Positions 6,119-13,239 of a DNA stretch of 15,029 nucleotides are shown here, piece by piece. The DNA is from Oligoflexia bacterium (GTDB taxonomy: Bacteria; Bdellovibrionota; UBA1018; CAIMNF01), in the NCBI GenBank assembly GCA_903842755.1, contig CAIMNF010000340.1, positions 1 to 15,029 of the forward strand. Direction: 5' to 3'. Positions within the stretch are counted from its first letter, which is position 1. Each line of letters starts with the position of its first letter. The position numbers and the translations under genes are program-made. The notes beneath the pieces were generated by a model that saw nothing but the letters and a program-made list of their open reading frames with translations, made no database searches and was not told the origin of the DNA.

Positions 6119-7089
6119 GGACTAAATGTCCCGCCCTTACAAGAGCTGGTGCTGTTCTCCCATTCAGACTGAAGCGCATAAGTTCGGCTTGAGGTCACCA
6201 GTTGACCACTACCGGCTTCGGGACCTGCGCAAAGATCGCCCACTTCATTTTGATCCGCTGCGAGCCACGCTGCTGGAAAAGCTCCGCTTTGGCCTATATT
6301 TGGGCACATGGGGTCAGTGATCGACTCGACCAATTCGTGCGATGCAATCACGGTTAAACTGTCAAACGAGTTTTGGGCAAAGCCGCACCCCACGCTACAC
6401 GCTCCACCAATGTCCGGGAGCATGGCATAGTAAATATAGCCATAATGAGGATGCGTGAACCCTTCGTGATCACCGCACCACGCTTGGCAAGAGGCTTGGC
6501 CGCCGGACAACAACGTAATGCCAGCCGGATAATGAATCATGTACAACGTGTCCGCATCGGGCACGGGCAATTTTCCCGCGTCGATTTGTTTGCCGAGTTC
6601 TATTTCGACATCGGATTTATCCAATTTTACGGCAGAATTAAACGGGGTAATGGTGACTTCGGATGCTACGGCTCCGCGACCAATGCTTTGATTTGTGCCT
6701 TGAACCTTTCCGTCATCGGACTTTCGATGGGTGTTGTACTCTTTGTCTAACCAATCTAAATACGTACTATTGGTCACCGCACGGTAATACTTTGAAATTC
6801 CCGCGACCGTTTCTGCATCCACGCCCTTGCCCCAAAAAACAGTGACCACTTTTACATGACTAATGACCGGGCCACCAAAATAAAGGACACGCAAACTTGA
6901 AAAATTTTCTGGCTGCGAAATCGATTCCAAACGACTTAATTTAAGCTGCCGATTCGCTTCTTGAGCCTGTTTAGTCAGGACCATGCCTCCCGCAAAAGAA
7001 GAGTGGGGAGCTGCCCAAACGAAGATCATCAACGTGATAAAAGACGATAATAATTTAGCCGCAAATTTTCTGTTCTTCAGTGCATTCAT
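6115..7089 (-). CDS. Secreted EXORDIUM/PHI-1-like protein with HExxE motif
   Basis: This 324-residue protein has a signal peptide (basic residues 5-12, hydrophobic 13-27, likely cleavage after Ala33). The mature part resembles the plant EXORDIUM/PHI-1 family (Phi_1). A 'YFGGPVISHVKVVTVFWG' start (70-87) corresponds to the family's 'YHGGP..' opening. His251-Glu-Leu-Val-Glu255 in 'VIASHELVESITDP' and Asn281-Glu-Val-Gly-Asp-Leu-Cys287 correspond to 'HELAE' and 'EIADLC'. Seven cysteines (201, 205, 231, 235, 262, 287, 317) suggest disulfides and an extracytoplasmic site. HExxE followed by acidic residues could bind metal, zincin-fashion, but activity is not shown for the family to my knowledge. 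The Shine-Dalgarno lies in a 14-bp tandem duplication. Its stop overlaps the end of the acylase gene on the opposite strand, leaving no room for a terminator. Confidence 0.75.
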   Translation of the reverse strand: MNALKNRKFAAKLLSSFITLMIFVWAAPHSSFAGGMVLTKQAQEANRQLKLSRLESISQPENFSSLRVLYFGGPVISHVKVVTVFWGKGVDAETVAGISKYYRAVTNSTYLDWLDKEYNTHRKSDDGKVQGTNQSIGRGAVASEVTITPFNSAVKLDKSDVEIELGKQIDAGKLPVPDADTLYMIHYPAGITLLSGGQASCQAWCGDHEGFTHPHYGYIYYAMLPDIGGACSVGCGFAQNSFDSLTVIASHELVESITDPMCPNIGQSGAFPAAWLAADQNEVGDLCAGPEAGSGQLVTSSRTYALQSEWENSTSSCKGGTFSP

Positions 7090-7094
7090 CCGAT

Positions 7095-7122
7095 GGCTTC
7101 TCCTGGTTGGTTTCTCCTGGTT
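7095..7122 (-). repeat. 14-bp tandem duplication carrying the Shine-Dalgarno
   Basis: Two adjacent 14-bp units (7095-7108 and 7109-7122) are identical at 13 of 14 positions. On the minus strand each contains AACCAGGAGAA, so the AGGAG ribosome binding site of the EXORDIUM-like gene is present twice, about 10 and 24 nt before its ATG. Only the proximal copy is at a usable distance. Replication slippage is the simplest origin. Confidence 0.85.
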
Positions 7123-7207
7123 TTGCGTTCAGTGCAGGAGGCTCATCTCAAGGATATTGCAATGTGTCAACTTATTTAGTGTAAGTGTTTTTCTAGGCGG
7201 TTTTTTG

Positions 7208-8410
7208 TTACGGGGAGAAGCCTTGTTCGGCCCAATCGATCAGCAATTTTACTTCTTCAAAGGTGTGATCAATTCGCTCGCCTTTTTTGTGTCCTAGCCG
7301 AACAATGACGGCGTTTTTAAAGGGAAGAACGAGTACATACTGTCCCAAAATACCGCGCATATAATAAACGGGCCCCTGATGGGACTGTTCGATCCACCAC
7401 TGAAATCCATAATAATTGGTGGGCTCGCCTTTGCGGTCAAGTACCTGATGGGGTTTAACCATCTCTTCTAAATAAGCCGTATTTAAAAGCGAATGATCCT
7501 TCCACATTCCCTTCTGGAGCACCAATTGTCCAAGACGCGCAAAGTCCCGTGCGGTTGCATTAAAGCAGCAAAACGCTTTCTCTAAGCCGTCCTCGTGATC
7601 GAGCGACCATAATGCTTCATGCTCGGCACCCAACGGAATCCAAAGTTTTTCCGAGGCGTAGTCGGCCAGGCTTTGATGTACGGCGCGCGAAACGGCCATT
7701 CCTAAGAGCTGGGTCACGCCACTTTGATAATTAAACACGCTCCCTGGCTTTACGATTACTTGCTGCCGAAGCGCCGTTCTGAACAAGTCGTCTCCGTAGT
7801 ATGACTCCGTGGTAATTCCAAACGGATTGACGTAATCCTCACTCCAATTCGAACCGGCCGTCATCGTCAACAAACGCCGAAGTGTAACCGACGCGCGCGC
7901 AAGCGCGGGATCTTCCGGATTTAAGCTTTTGTATTGCCACTCCGGCAAATACTGAATGAGCGGATCATCCAAACTTTGAATTTGATGATCTTGAAGCGCG
8001 AAGCCGGTTAACAGGGCAATGATACTCTTTGCCATTGAAAACGAACCGGAAAGCACTTGGGGCCCGCCTTCTAAATCATATTTTTCATAAACAATTTTGC
8101 CATTTTGAACGACTAAAAGGCTGGTGGTTTTTAAATCCTTTAGTCGATGTTCGAGCGTCGTATCCGGCTTAAATTTTGGGTCGAGCGCCACTTCCCAAGG
8201 CTCTGCCTTGCCTGCGTGTACCGCGCGATTAGAGAAGTGCTTGTAGTCATAAATATCCGGGAAATTATAAATGACCGCTCGGATCAGATAGGGCTTAATA
8301 AAAAGGAGTGATGCTAAAAGTACAAATGAAAACGCAATCAACGCCGGTTTGAGCGGATTTGACTTCACCGAAGGAGTGGATTCGGCGTCAGAGCTTGTTT
8401 GCGGATTCAT
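7208..8410 (-). CDS. Membrane-anchored serine hydrolase, class C beta-lactamase family
   Basis: This 400-residue protein has one N-terminal transmembrane segment (about 22-38), which probably anchors a periplasmic domain. It belongs to the beta-lactamase-related PF00144 superfamily (class C, D-Ala-D-Ala carboxypeptidase and EstB esterase type). The nucleophile motif is Ser125-Met-Ala-Lys128. The second motif is Tyr228-Gln-Ser in 'FNYQSGVTQLLG', a Tyr-x-Ser variant of Tyr-x-Asn. 'RGILGQYV' (352-359) fills the place of the third motif (KTG/HxG) but lacks a Lys-Thr-Gly. Substrate cannot be told; this subfamily includes esterases and amide hydrolases, so resistance should not be assumed. The ATG lies 23 nt inside the 3' end of purB with only a weak Shine-Dalgarno, which suggests translational coupling to purB. 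No clear terminator follows. Confidence 0.85.
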   Translation of the reverse strand: MNPQTSSDAESTPSVKSNPLKPALIAFSFVLLASLLFIKPYLIRAVIYNFPDIYDYKHFSNRAVHAGKAEPWEVALDPKFKPDTTLEHRLKDLKTTSLLVVQNGKIVYEKYDLEGGPQVLSGSFSMAKSIIALLTGFALQDHQIQSLDDPLIQYLPEWQYKSLNPEDPALARASVTLRRLLTMTAGSNWSEDYVNPFGITTESYYGDDLFRTALRQQVIVKPGSVFNYQSGVTQLLGMAVSRAVHQSLADYASEKLWIPLGAEHEALWSLDHEDGLEKAFCCFNATARDFARLGQLVLQKGMWKDHSLLNTAYLEEMVKPHQVLDRKGEPTNYYGFQWWIEQSHQGPVYYMRGILGQYVLVLPFKNAVIVRLGHKKGERIDHTFEEVKLLIDWAEQGFSP

Positions 8411-9710
8411 AAATATTCTTTACTTCTGAAAGATGGGTTTCGTCTTTAAGAAGCGCGTCCCATTGGACTGGATATTTCTTAAACTCTGGGTTTTTCTTCA
8501 CTTCTTCTAGATAGGAATCCCGAATCGAAATGCCCTCTTCGCGCGCGGAAAACGCCACCCGCTGAACAAGCTCATACGCCATGGTTCGCGGACATCCCTG
8601 ACGGGAAAGCGCCGTCAGCAATTTACCGGATAACGCAATTTCGCCCGCCTTTTCGCGGTTTGCTTTTACCTGCTTGGGGATGACGATCAAGTTCTCTAGA
8701 ATTCCCTGAAAACGATCCAGCATGTAATCGATCAAAATAAAAGAATCCGGAACAATCACGCGTTCTACCGAAGAGTGGCTCATGTCCCGCTCGTGCCAAA
8801 GCGCACAGTTTTCTAAAGCAGCAAAAGCATTGGTTCGCAAAAGGCGCGCACAACCGACCAGGTTCTCGCAGCCAATCGGATTCTTTTTATGCGGCATGGC
8901 GCTTGAACCCTTTTGGGTCTTTGCAAACCCTTCTTGAACTTCGCCGACTTCCGAACGCTGCAAATGCCTAATTTCAGTGCACACCCGTTCGATCCAAACC
9001 CCAACTAACGCTAATTCGGATAGCACCGAAGCGATTCGATCACGGGGAACGACTTGGGTGGAAACCGGTTCCCGGTGCAGTCCCAATTTCTTTAACGCTG
9101 CGGTTTCTTGCTTTACAGAAAAAAACGTATTGTTTCCGACCGCACCCGAGATTTTTCCAAACGATGCTTCTTGCAGTGCGCGCGCCAGACGTTCGTGATT
9201 CCGCTTGGATTCCGAATACCAGCTCAGCCACTTCAACCCAAACGAAGTGGGCTCCGCAAACATTCCATGGGTGCGGCCAATCGTCACCAGTTTTTGATCT
9301 TCTTTTGCTCGGCGGAGCAGTACTTTGGAAATCGCTTCCACTTGGTCAAGCAGTTGCGTTAAAGCTTCGCGAATTTGAATCATGAGCGTGGTATCGAGAA
9401 TATCAGAAGACGTCACCCCTAAGTGAATATAGGCGGACTCTTCCCCTAATAAATCAGAAATCATTTCTACAAAGGCCAACGTTTCGTGTTTTGTTTTTTG
9501 TTCAAGTTCACGCATGCGGGACAATGAATAGGTTTTTTGCTCTAAAATCTGGTCCAATTTGGCCAGCATTTTTTTGCCGACTGCCGAAGGAATCACTTTG
9601 TCTTCAACTTGGGTCGCGGCAATGGCGCGCTCCACCTGAATCCAAATTTCCATGACCCGTTGATCGCTAAAAAGCGCAGCCATTTTTGGCCGTGAATACC
9701 GCTCAATCAT
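8388..9710 (-). CDS. purB: Adenylosuccinate lyase
   Basis: PurB (440 residues) cleaves adenylosuccinate to AMP and fumarate, and SAICAR to AICAR, so it acts twice in purine synthesis. It is a cytosolic homotetramer of the fumarase/aspartase superfamily. Visible family marks are 'KHET' (His75), 'TSSDILDT' (100-107), 'GRTHG' with catalytic His148, and the signature 'GSSAMPHKKNP' (268-278), whose mobile loop carries catalytic Ser270. Length matches the short bacterial type (about 430-440). The ATG overlaps the purA stop as ATGA, a typical sign of translational coupling. The downstream serine hydrolase gene begins inside its last codons. No missing key residue was seen. Confidence 0.97.
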   Translation of the reverse strand: MIERYSRPKMAALFSDQRVMEIWIQVERAIAATQVEDKVIPSAVGKKMLAKLDQILEQKTYSLSRMRELEQKTKHETLAFVEMISDLLGEESAYIHLGVTSSDILDTTLMIQIREALTQLLDQVEAISKVLLRRAKEDQKLVTIGRTHGMFAEPTSFGLKWLSWYSESKRNHERLARALQEASFGKISGAVGNNTFFSVKQETAALKKLGLHREPVSTQVVPRDRIASVLSELALVGVWIERVCTEIRHLQRSEVGEVQEGFAKTQKGSSAMPHKKNPIGCENLVGCARLLRTNAFAALENCALWHERDMSHSSVERVIVPDSFILIDYMLDRFQGILENLIVIPKQVKANREKAGEIALSGKLLTALSRQGCPRTMAYELVQRVAFSAREEGISIRDSYLEEVKKNPEFKKYPVQWDALLKDETHLSEVKNIYESANKL

Positions 9711-11029
9711 GCTTCATGCCCCAGACGTTTTCCGTCCCGAACAATCATCGCATCCCGCTCGGGCCCGTAGCCAATAAAGGTAACGGGCACGCCTAAAAAC
9801 TGTTCGACGTAATTGATGTATTTTTGATAGTGCGGGTCTTCGGGGGTGGCTTTTTTCCAACCAGGGAAGGTTTCATATTGGGGAGTCATTTTTAGGAGCT
9901 CGTCTGCATTGGCGGGATAGGTTTTCCATAGGCTGCCATCTTGCTTTTGATAACCGACACACACTTTAAAATCGCCCATCCCGGAAAGTACATCGCCCTT
10001 CATTAAGGCGATTTCATCGATTCCAGCGACATCGACCGCATATTTTAACGCCACTAAATCTTGCCAGCCAATGCGTCGCGGCCGTCCTGTCGTCGCCCCA
10101 AATTCTTGCCCTACTTTGCGGATTTCTTCGCCGCGTTTTTCTTCTCCCTCGACATGCTTTCCAAGCATTTCGGTGGGAAACGGACCTGAACCAACTCGGG
10201 TCACATAGGCTTTTGCGACACCGACCACTTTCGCTGCACGAGTCACTTTTGGATACGCGGCCCCAATCCCTGCTGACGGTGAGGTCGTAAACGAAGACGT
10301 CACATAGGGATAAGTTCCGTGATCTTGATCGAGCATTACCCCTTGAGCGCCTTCAAAAAGCATTTTTTTGCCTTGCGCCTCGCCTCCCTTTAAATAGCTG
10401 GTGGTATCGATGAGCATGGGTTCAAAAATTTTCTTCCAATATTCTAAATCAATGACACTTTGAGATTTCAATTCGCCCAATTCTTCGCGCGTAAAATGGT
10501 GGGCATATTCCGCCATCATCATCTCTACTTTTTCAGAGTAGTGAGCGCCATCGAACAAATCAATCACCCGAATGCCACGGCGTAAGGCCTTCGTCTCATA
10601 GGCCGGACCGATTCCGCGCCCGGTGGTCCCGATATGCGCTTTCGTGCCTTTTGCTTTTGACTCGCGCGCCACATCGATTCCGCGATGGATCGGAAGGATT
10701 ACATGAGTTCGCTCAGAGATTTTAATGCGATCGGACGCCTTTTTAAAAACATTTGCTTCTTGAAGCTGAGTAATTTCCTTAATCAAAACACCCGGGTCCA
10801 TCACGACCCCTTCGCCGATAATACACGTGGTGTGTGGATGGAGAATGCCGCTGGGGATTAGGTGAAGGACGGTTTTCTTGCCGTTCACCCAAAGGGAGTG
10901 GCCGGCGTTATTTCCGCCTTGAAACCGAATGACCCAATCTGCTTCAGCAGATAAATGATCAACGACTTTGCCTTTACCCTCATCACCCCACTGGGCGCCT
11001 AATAAAATACGATGTTTGATTGGATTCAC
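9707..11029 (-). CDS. purA: Adenylosuccinate synthetase
   Basis: PurA (440 residues) joins IMP and aspartate using GTP to give adenylosuccinate, the committed step to AMP. The N-terminal phosphate loop is 'GAQWGDEGKGK' (11-21) with catalytic Asp16; 'GGNNAGH' supplies His44. 'GTTGRGIGPAYETKALRRG' (134-152) and 'TTGRPRRIGW' are IMP- and aspartate-binding signatures. The start codon is GTG at 11029; family alignment leaves no other sensible start. No Shine-Dalgarno is present, and a promoter-like -35/-10 pair ends 6 nt before the GTG, so the mRNA may be leaderless. It is the first gene of a purA-purB-hydrolase unit, divergent from the UppP-like gene. Confidence 0.97.
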   Translation of the reverse strand: MNPIKHRILLGAQWGDEGKGKVVDHLSAEADWVIRFQGGNNAGHSLWVNGKKTVLHLIPSGILHPHTTCIIGEGVVMDPGVLIKEITQLQEANVFKKASDRIKISERTHVILPIHRGIDVARESKAKGTKAHIGTTGRGIGPAYETKALRRGIRVIDLFDGAHYSEKVEMMMAEYAHHFTREELGELKSQSVIDLEYWKKIFEPMLIDTTSYLKGGEAQGKKMLFEGAQGVMLDQDHGTYPYVTSSFTTSPSAGIGAAYPKVTRAAKVVGVAKAYVTRVGSGPFPTEMLGKHVEGEEKRGEEIRKVGQEFGATTGRPRRIGWQDLVALKYAVDVAGIDEIALMKGDVLSGMGDFKVCVGYQKQDGSLWKTYPANADELLKMTPQYETFPGWKKATPEDPHYQKYINYVEQFLGVPVTFIGYGPERDAMIVRDGKRLGHEA

Positions 11030-11035
11030 TGAGTA

Positions 11036-11064
11036 ACTTTAGAACACTTCGGATGCCCGTGCAA
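11036..11064 (-). promoter_or_regulatory. Putative purA promoter (leaderless geometry)
   Basis: On the minus strand, -35 TTGCAC (11059-11064) and -10 TAAAGT (11036-11041) are 17 bp apart. The expected start coincides with the purA GTG at 11029. Each hexamer matches consensus at four positions, so the call depends on the context. Confidence 0.45.
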
Positions 11065-11087
11065 GCACTATGGGCTGCAAGTACGGG
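11056..11087. promoter_or_regulatory. Imperfect palindrome over the purA -35 region
   Basis: The arms CCCGTGCAAGCA and TGCAAGTACGGG are inverted copies with three mismatches, separated by 8 nt. The left arm also contains the small palindrome GTGC-AA-GCAC. It covers the purA -35 box and lies between two divergent genes, so it could be an operator. It does not resemble the E. coli PurR box. Confidence 0.35.
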
Positions 11088-11106
11088 ACTAAAAAATGTA
11101 ACTTCA

Positions 11107-11136
11107 TTGTAAGTTCACGATGAGTTGTGTTACGAT
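11107..11136 (+). promoter_or_regulatory. Putative promoter of the UppP-like / cysteine synthase pair
   Basis: A -35 TTGTAA (11107-11112), an 18-bp spacer and a -10 TACGAT (11131-11136) with an extended TGT just before it. The expected start near 11143 leaves at most about 5 nt before the ATG at 11148, which has no Shine-Dalgarno. The hexamers are weak and the call is tentative. Confidence 0.35.
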
Positions 11137-11147
11137 TTTGACTAATC

Positions 11148-12011
11148 ATGACCACTTTTCAAGTTGCGATTTTTTCGATTTTAGAGGCTCTGAGTTCGCT
11201 GATTCCCATTTCTAACCGGGCCTATTCTGACTTTTTAAAAACATTTTTAGATTGGCCAACCCCATCCGTAGAGCTTAAAACTCTGGCCAGCGGTTTAACG
11301 ACTTTAGTTTTAATTTACTTTTTTCGGTTTGATTGGCTCGGCATCTTTTCCGCTATCTTAAAATCGATCGTAAAACCGAAAAGCCTTGGGAACAAAGATC
11401 GGACTTTGGACCAACAAATTGTACTTTTTTTATTGATTGCTGCAACTCCGAGCATCTTGGCCCAAATGGCCTTTCGCAATCAATGGATTAGTTTTTCAGA
11501 AGAGGGCGTAACCCACCCCTTAGCGATGTTTTTTGGCGCGTTCCTTTCCATGGGGATTGTGCAGCTGGGGTTAAATTTAAATAAACGAATTCGCGGTCTC
11601 AACCATTTGCGTCTGTTAGATGGAGTTTGGGTTGGATTGCTTTTACTTCTCTCCGGTCACCCCGCGTTTTCGCCGGTTCTTCTGTGTTTTGCCGGATTTG
11701 CAATTTGTCATTACCACGCAGATGCTTTGCTTAAATATTCGTTCTTGTTAGTGACCTTGCAGTTCCTGGTCCAAACCCTAGCTTTAGGGAGCGAAGTTCA
11801 TGTCGGACAAATTTTTCATCAACTGGGGTTTATGAACGGTGTTGTTGCCACTGTATTAATCACCACCACAGCTTGGATCACTATTGAAAATTTCCAAAAA
11901 AGCTTTGCCTTAAATTCGTTTGAAGGAACGTTCCGCTTTTTTAGATGGTTCCAGCTCGTGCTCATTATGGGTTACGGCGTTACGCTTTATTTTCAGCGCA
12001 CTAACGGATAG
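11148..12011 (+). CDS. Divergent UppP/BacA-family membrane protein, probably catalytically degenerate
   Basis: This 287-residue protein is very hydrophobic, with about seven or eight membrane segments. It resembles undecaprenyl-diphosphatase (UppP/BacA), which recycles the lipid carrier for cell-wall synthesis. The opening 'ILEALSSLIPISNRAYS' (11-27) lines up with the family's 'VVEGLTEFLPVSSTGHM', and 'LFLLIAATPSILAQ' (93-106) with its 'iA.iPa.i.G' segment. Key positions differ. The first acidic residue is kept (Glu13), but the second is Ser17, the second serine is Asn23 and the histidine is Tyr26. The 'PGxSRSG' loop reads about 'SGHPAFSP' (169-176), without the catalytic Arg. Loss of phosphatase activity is inferred. 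It is followed 9 nt later by a cysteine-synthase-family gene. A different membrane family that merely resembles UppP remains possible. Confidence 0.7.
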   Translation: MTTFQVAIFSILEALSSLIPISNRAYSDFLKTFLDWPTPSVELKTLASGLTTLVLIYFFRFDWLGIFSAILKSIVKPKSLGNKDRTLDQQIVLFLLIAATPSILAQMAFRNQWISFSEEGVTHPLAMFFGAFLSMGIVQLGLNLNKRIRGLNHLRLLDGVWVGLLLLLSGHPAFSPVLLCFAGFAICHYHADALLKYSFLLVTLQFLVQTLALGSEVHVGQIFHQLGFMNGVVATVLITTTAWITIENFQKSFALNSFEGTFRFFRWFQLVLIMGYGVTLYFQRTNG

Positions 12012-12020
12012 AGGTTTTAA

Positions 12021-13037
12021 ATGAATCACCAAAATTTTATTCAATGTATCGGAAACACTCCGTTAATTTATATTGAGTCGCTTTCAAAAATCACGGGCTG
12101 TGAAATTTACGGCAAGGCCGAATTCATGAATCCAGGTGGCAGCGTAAAGGACCGTGCCGCTTTAGGAATGATTTTAGATGCGCAGAAAAAAGGACTCCTC
12201 AAGCCCGGCGGACTGATCGTCGAAGGAACAGCAGGAAATACAGGAATTGGCTTAGCGCTAATTGGAAATGTATTGGGCTACCGAACGAAGTTCGTGGTTG
12301 CAAGTTCGCAAGCGCAAGAGAAAATCGATACCTTGCGGGGCATGGGTGCGGAAGTCGTCGTTGTGCCTCCTGCCCCTTTTCCTGATCCAAAAAACTACCG
12401 GATGGTTGCGAAAAAAATCGCCGAAGACGAAGGCGGCTATTACATTAATCAGTTTGATAACCCTTCCAACTTTCAAATTCACTACGAGACCACCGGTAAA
12501 GAAGTGTGGAACGATACCCAAGGTACAGTGGATGCGTTTGTTTGCGCGATTGGATCAGGCGGAACCTTAACGGGAGTTGCGCAAGCCCTGCGGGAAAAAA
12601 GCGCAAAAGTAAAAATTGGGTGTATTGATCCGGTGGGCTCGTCGATGTTCAATTATTTTACGTCGGGCAAAGCAGAACTGAGCGTCGGTGAATCGATTAC
12701 CGAAGGAATCGGACAGGGAGTGGTCACTGGCAACGTGGCTCCACTCAAAAATGTTGATCATGCCTTTCGCGCAGACGACCAAACCATCTTGAACATGGTT
12801 CACTACATCGTCCGGCACGAGGGCCTTTTCTTAGGTTCTTCATCCGGTGCAAACCTGTGCGGCGCATACTTGATGGCAAAACGGCTGGGAGCAGGTAAAA
12901 AAGTTGTCACCATCCTTTGCGATTCTGGGCAAAAGTACATTTCGAAGATTTATAATAGCGACTTTCTGAAACAACGCGGTTTAAGTGTAACGGGGAATGC
13001 GGATGCGTTGTTTGGGAGTTTGGATCGTTTGTTTTAG
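12021..13037 (+). CDS. PLP-dependent cysteine synthase family protein
   Basis: This 338-residue fold-type II PLP enzyme is of the CysK/CysM/CBS family, which makes cysteine from O-acetylserine (or an activated serine) and sulfide. Lys43 in 'NPGGSVKDRAA' is the Schiff-base lysine. 'GSGGT' (178-182) is the PLP phosphate loop. 'CDSGQKY' puts Ser302 where CysK has the serine contacting the pyridine nitrogen. The substrate loop reads Gly-Thr-Ala-Gly-Asn-Thr-Gly (69-75) instead of the usual Thr-Ser-Gly-Asn-Thr-Gly, so this belongs to a CysK-like subgroup and the sulfur donor may differ. It lacks CBS domains and has a short C-terminal extension after about 315. AGAGG lies about 7 nt before the ATG, and the gap to the UppP-like gene is 9 nt, so they are co-transcribed. 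No clear terminator follows. Confidence 0.92.
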   Translation: MNHQNFIQCIGNTPLIYIESLSKITGCEIYGKAEFMNPGGSVKDRAALGMILDAQKKGLLKPGGLIVEGTAGNTGIGLALIGNVLGYRTKFVVASSQAQEKIDTLRGMGAEVVVVPPAPFPDPKNYRMVAKKIAEDEGGYYINQFDNPSNFQIHYETTGKEVWNDTQGTVDAFVCAIGSGGTLTGVAQALREKSAKVKIGCIDPVGSSMFNYFTSGKAELSVGESITEGIGQGVVTGNVAPLKNVDHAFRADDQTILNMVHYIVRHEGLFLGSSSGANLCGAYLMAKRLGAGKKVVTILCDSGQKYISKIYNSDFLKQRGLSVTGNADALFGSLDRLF

Positions 13038-13072
13038 CACTTAAAACCCGGACTGCCACTCCCCCAACACCC

Positions 13073-13087
13073 GTCTAAATTCTAGAC
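13073..13087. promoter_or_regulatory. Small palindrome upstream of the second sigma54 promoter
   Basis: GTCTA (13073-13077) and TAGAC (13083-13087) are inverted copies around the 5-nt centre AATTC. It lies about 130-143 bp upstream of the predicted sigma54-dependent start, where an enhancer-binding activator could sit. The arms are short and chance occurrence is quite possible. The rest of the 202-nt gap after the cysteine synthase gene shows no gene and no terminator. Confidence 0.25.
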
Positions 13088-13189
13088 AGCATTTCGACCA
13101 ATCTCTAGGCACAACTCTTTTCGTTAAATACGGTAAATTTAATCATTATTCCAGAAGCTTAGGCCGTGTTTAAACATCCACCCCGCGCT

Positions 13190-13204
13190 TGGCACTCCCC
13201 TTGC
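13190..13204 (+). promoter_or_regulatory. Sigma54 (RpoN) -24/-12 promoter of lipoprotein gene
   Basis: The sequence TGGCACTCCCCTTGC matches the sigma54 core TGGCAC-N5-TTGC at every defined base and with exact spacing: GG at 13191-13192, GC at 13203-13204. A T precedes it and TT follows, as the wider consensus prefers. The expected start is near 13216, giving a leader of about 24 nt with a strong Shine-Dalgarno before the ATG at 13240. Confidence 0.8.
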
Positions 13205-13239
13205 TTTATTCAGGGTAGAGAGTAACAAAGGAGAGAAAT

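Noticed and set aside
6126..6750. Plus-strand open frames opposite the EXORDIUM-like gene
   Set aside because: They are the complement of a well-supported gene with signal peptide and motifs.
7142..7170. TTGACA at 7165-7170 (minus) as the -35 of the EXORDIUM-like gene
   Set aside because: At 16-18 bp spacing the -10 positions read GATGAG or similar, which is too poor to call a promoter.
7208..8410. Calling the SxxK hydrolase a beta-lactamase resistance gene
   Set aside because: The third motif lacks Lys-Thr-Gly and the family includes many esterases and peptidases, so resistance is not supported.
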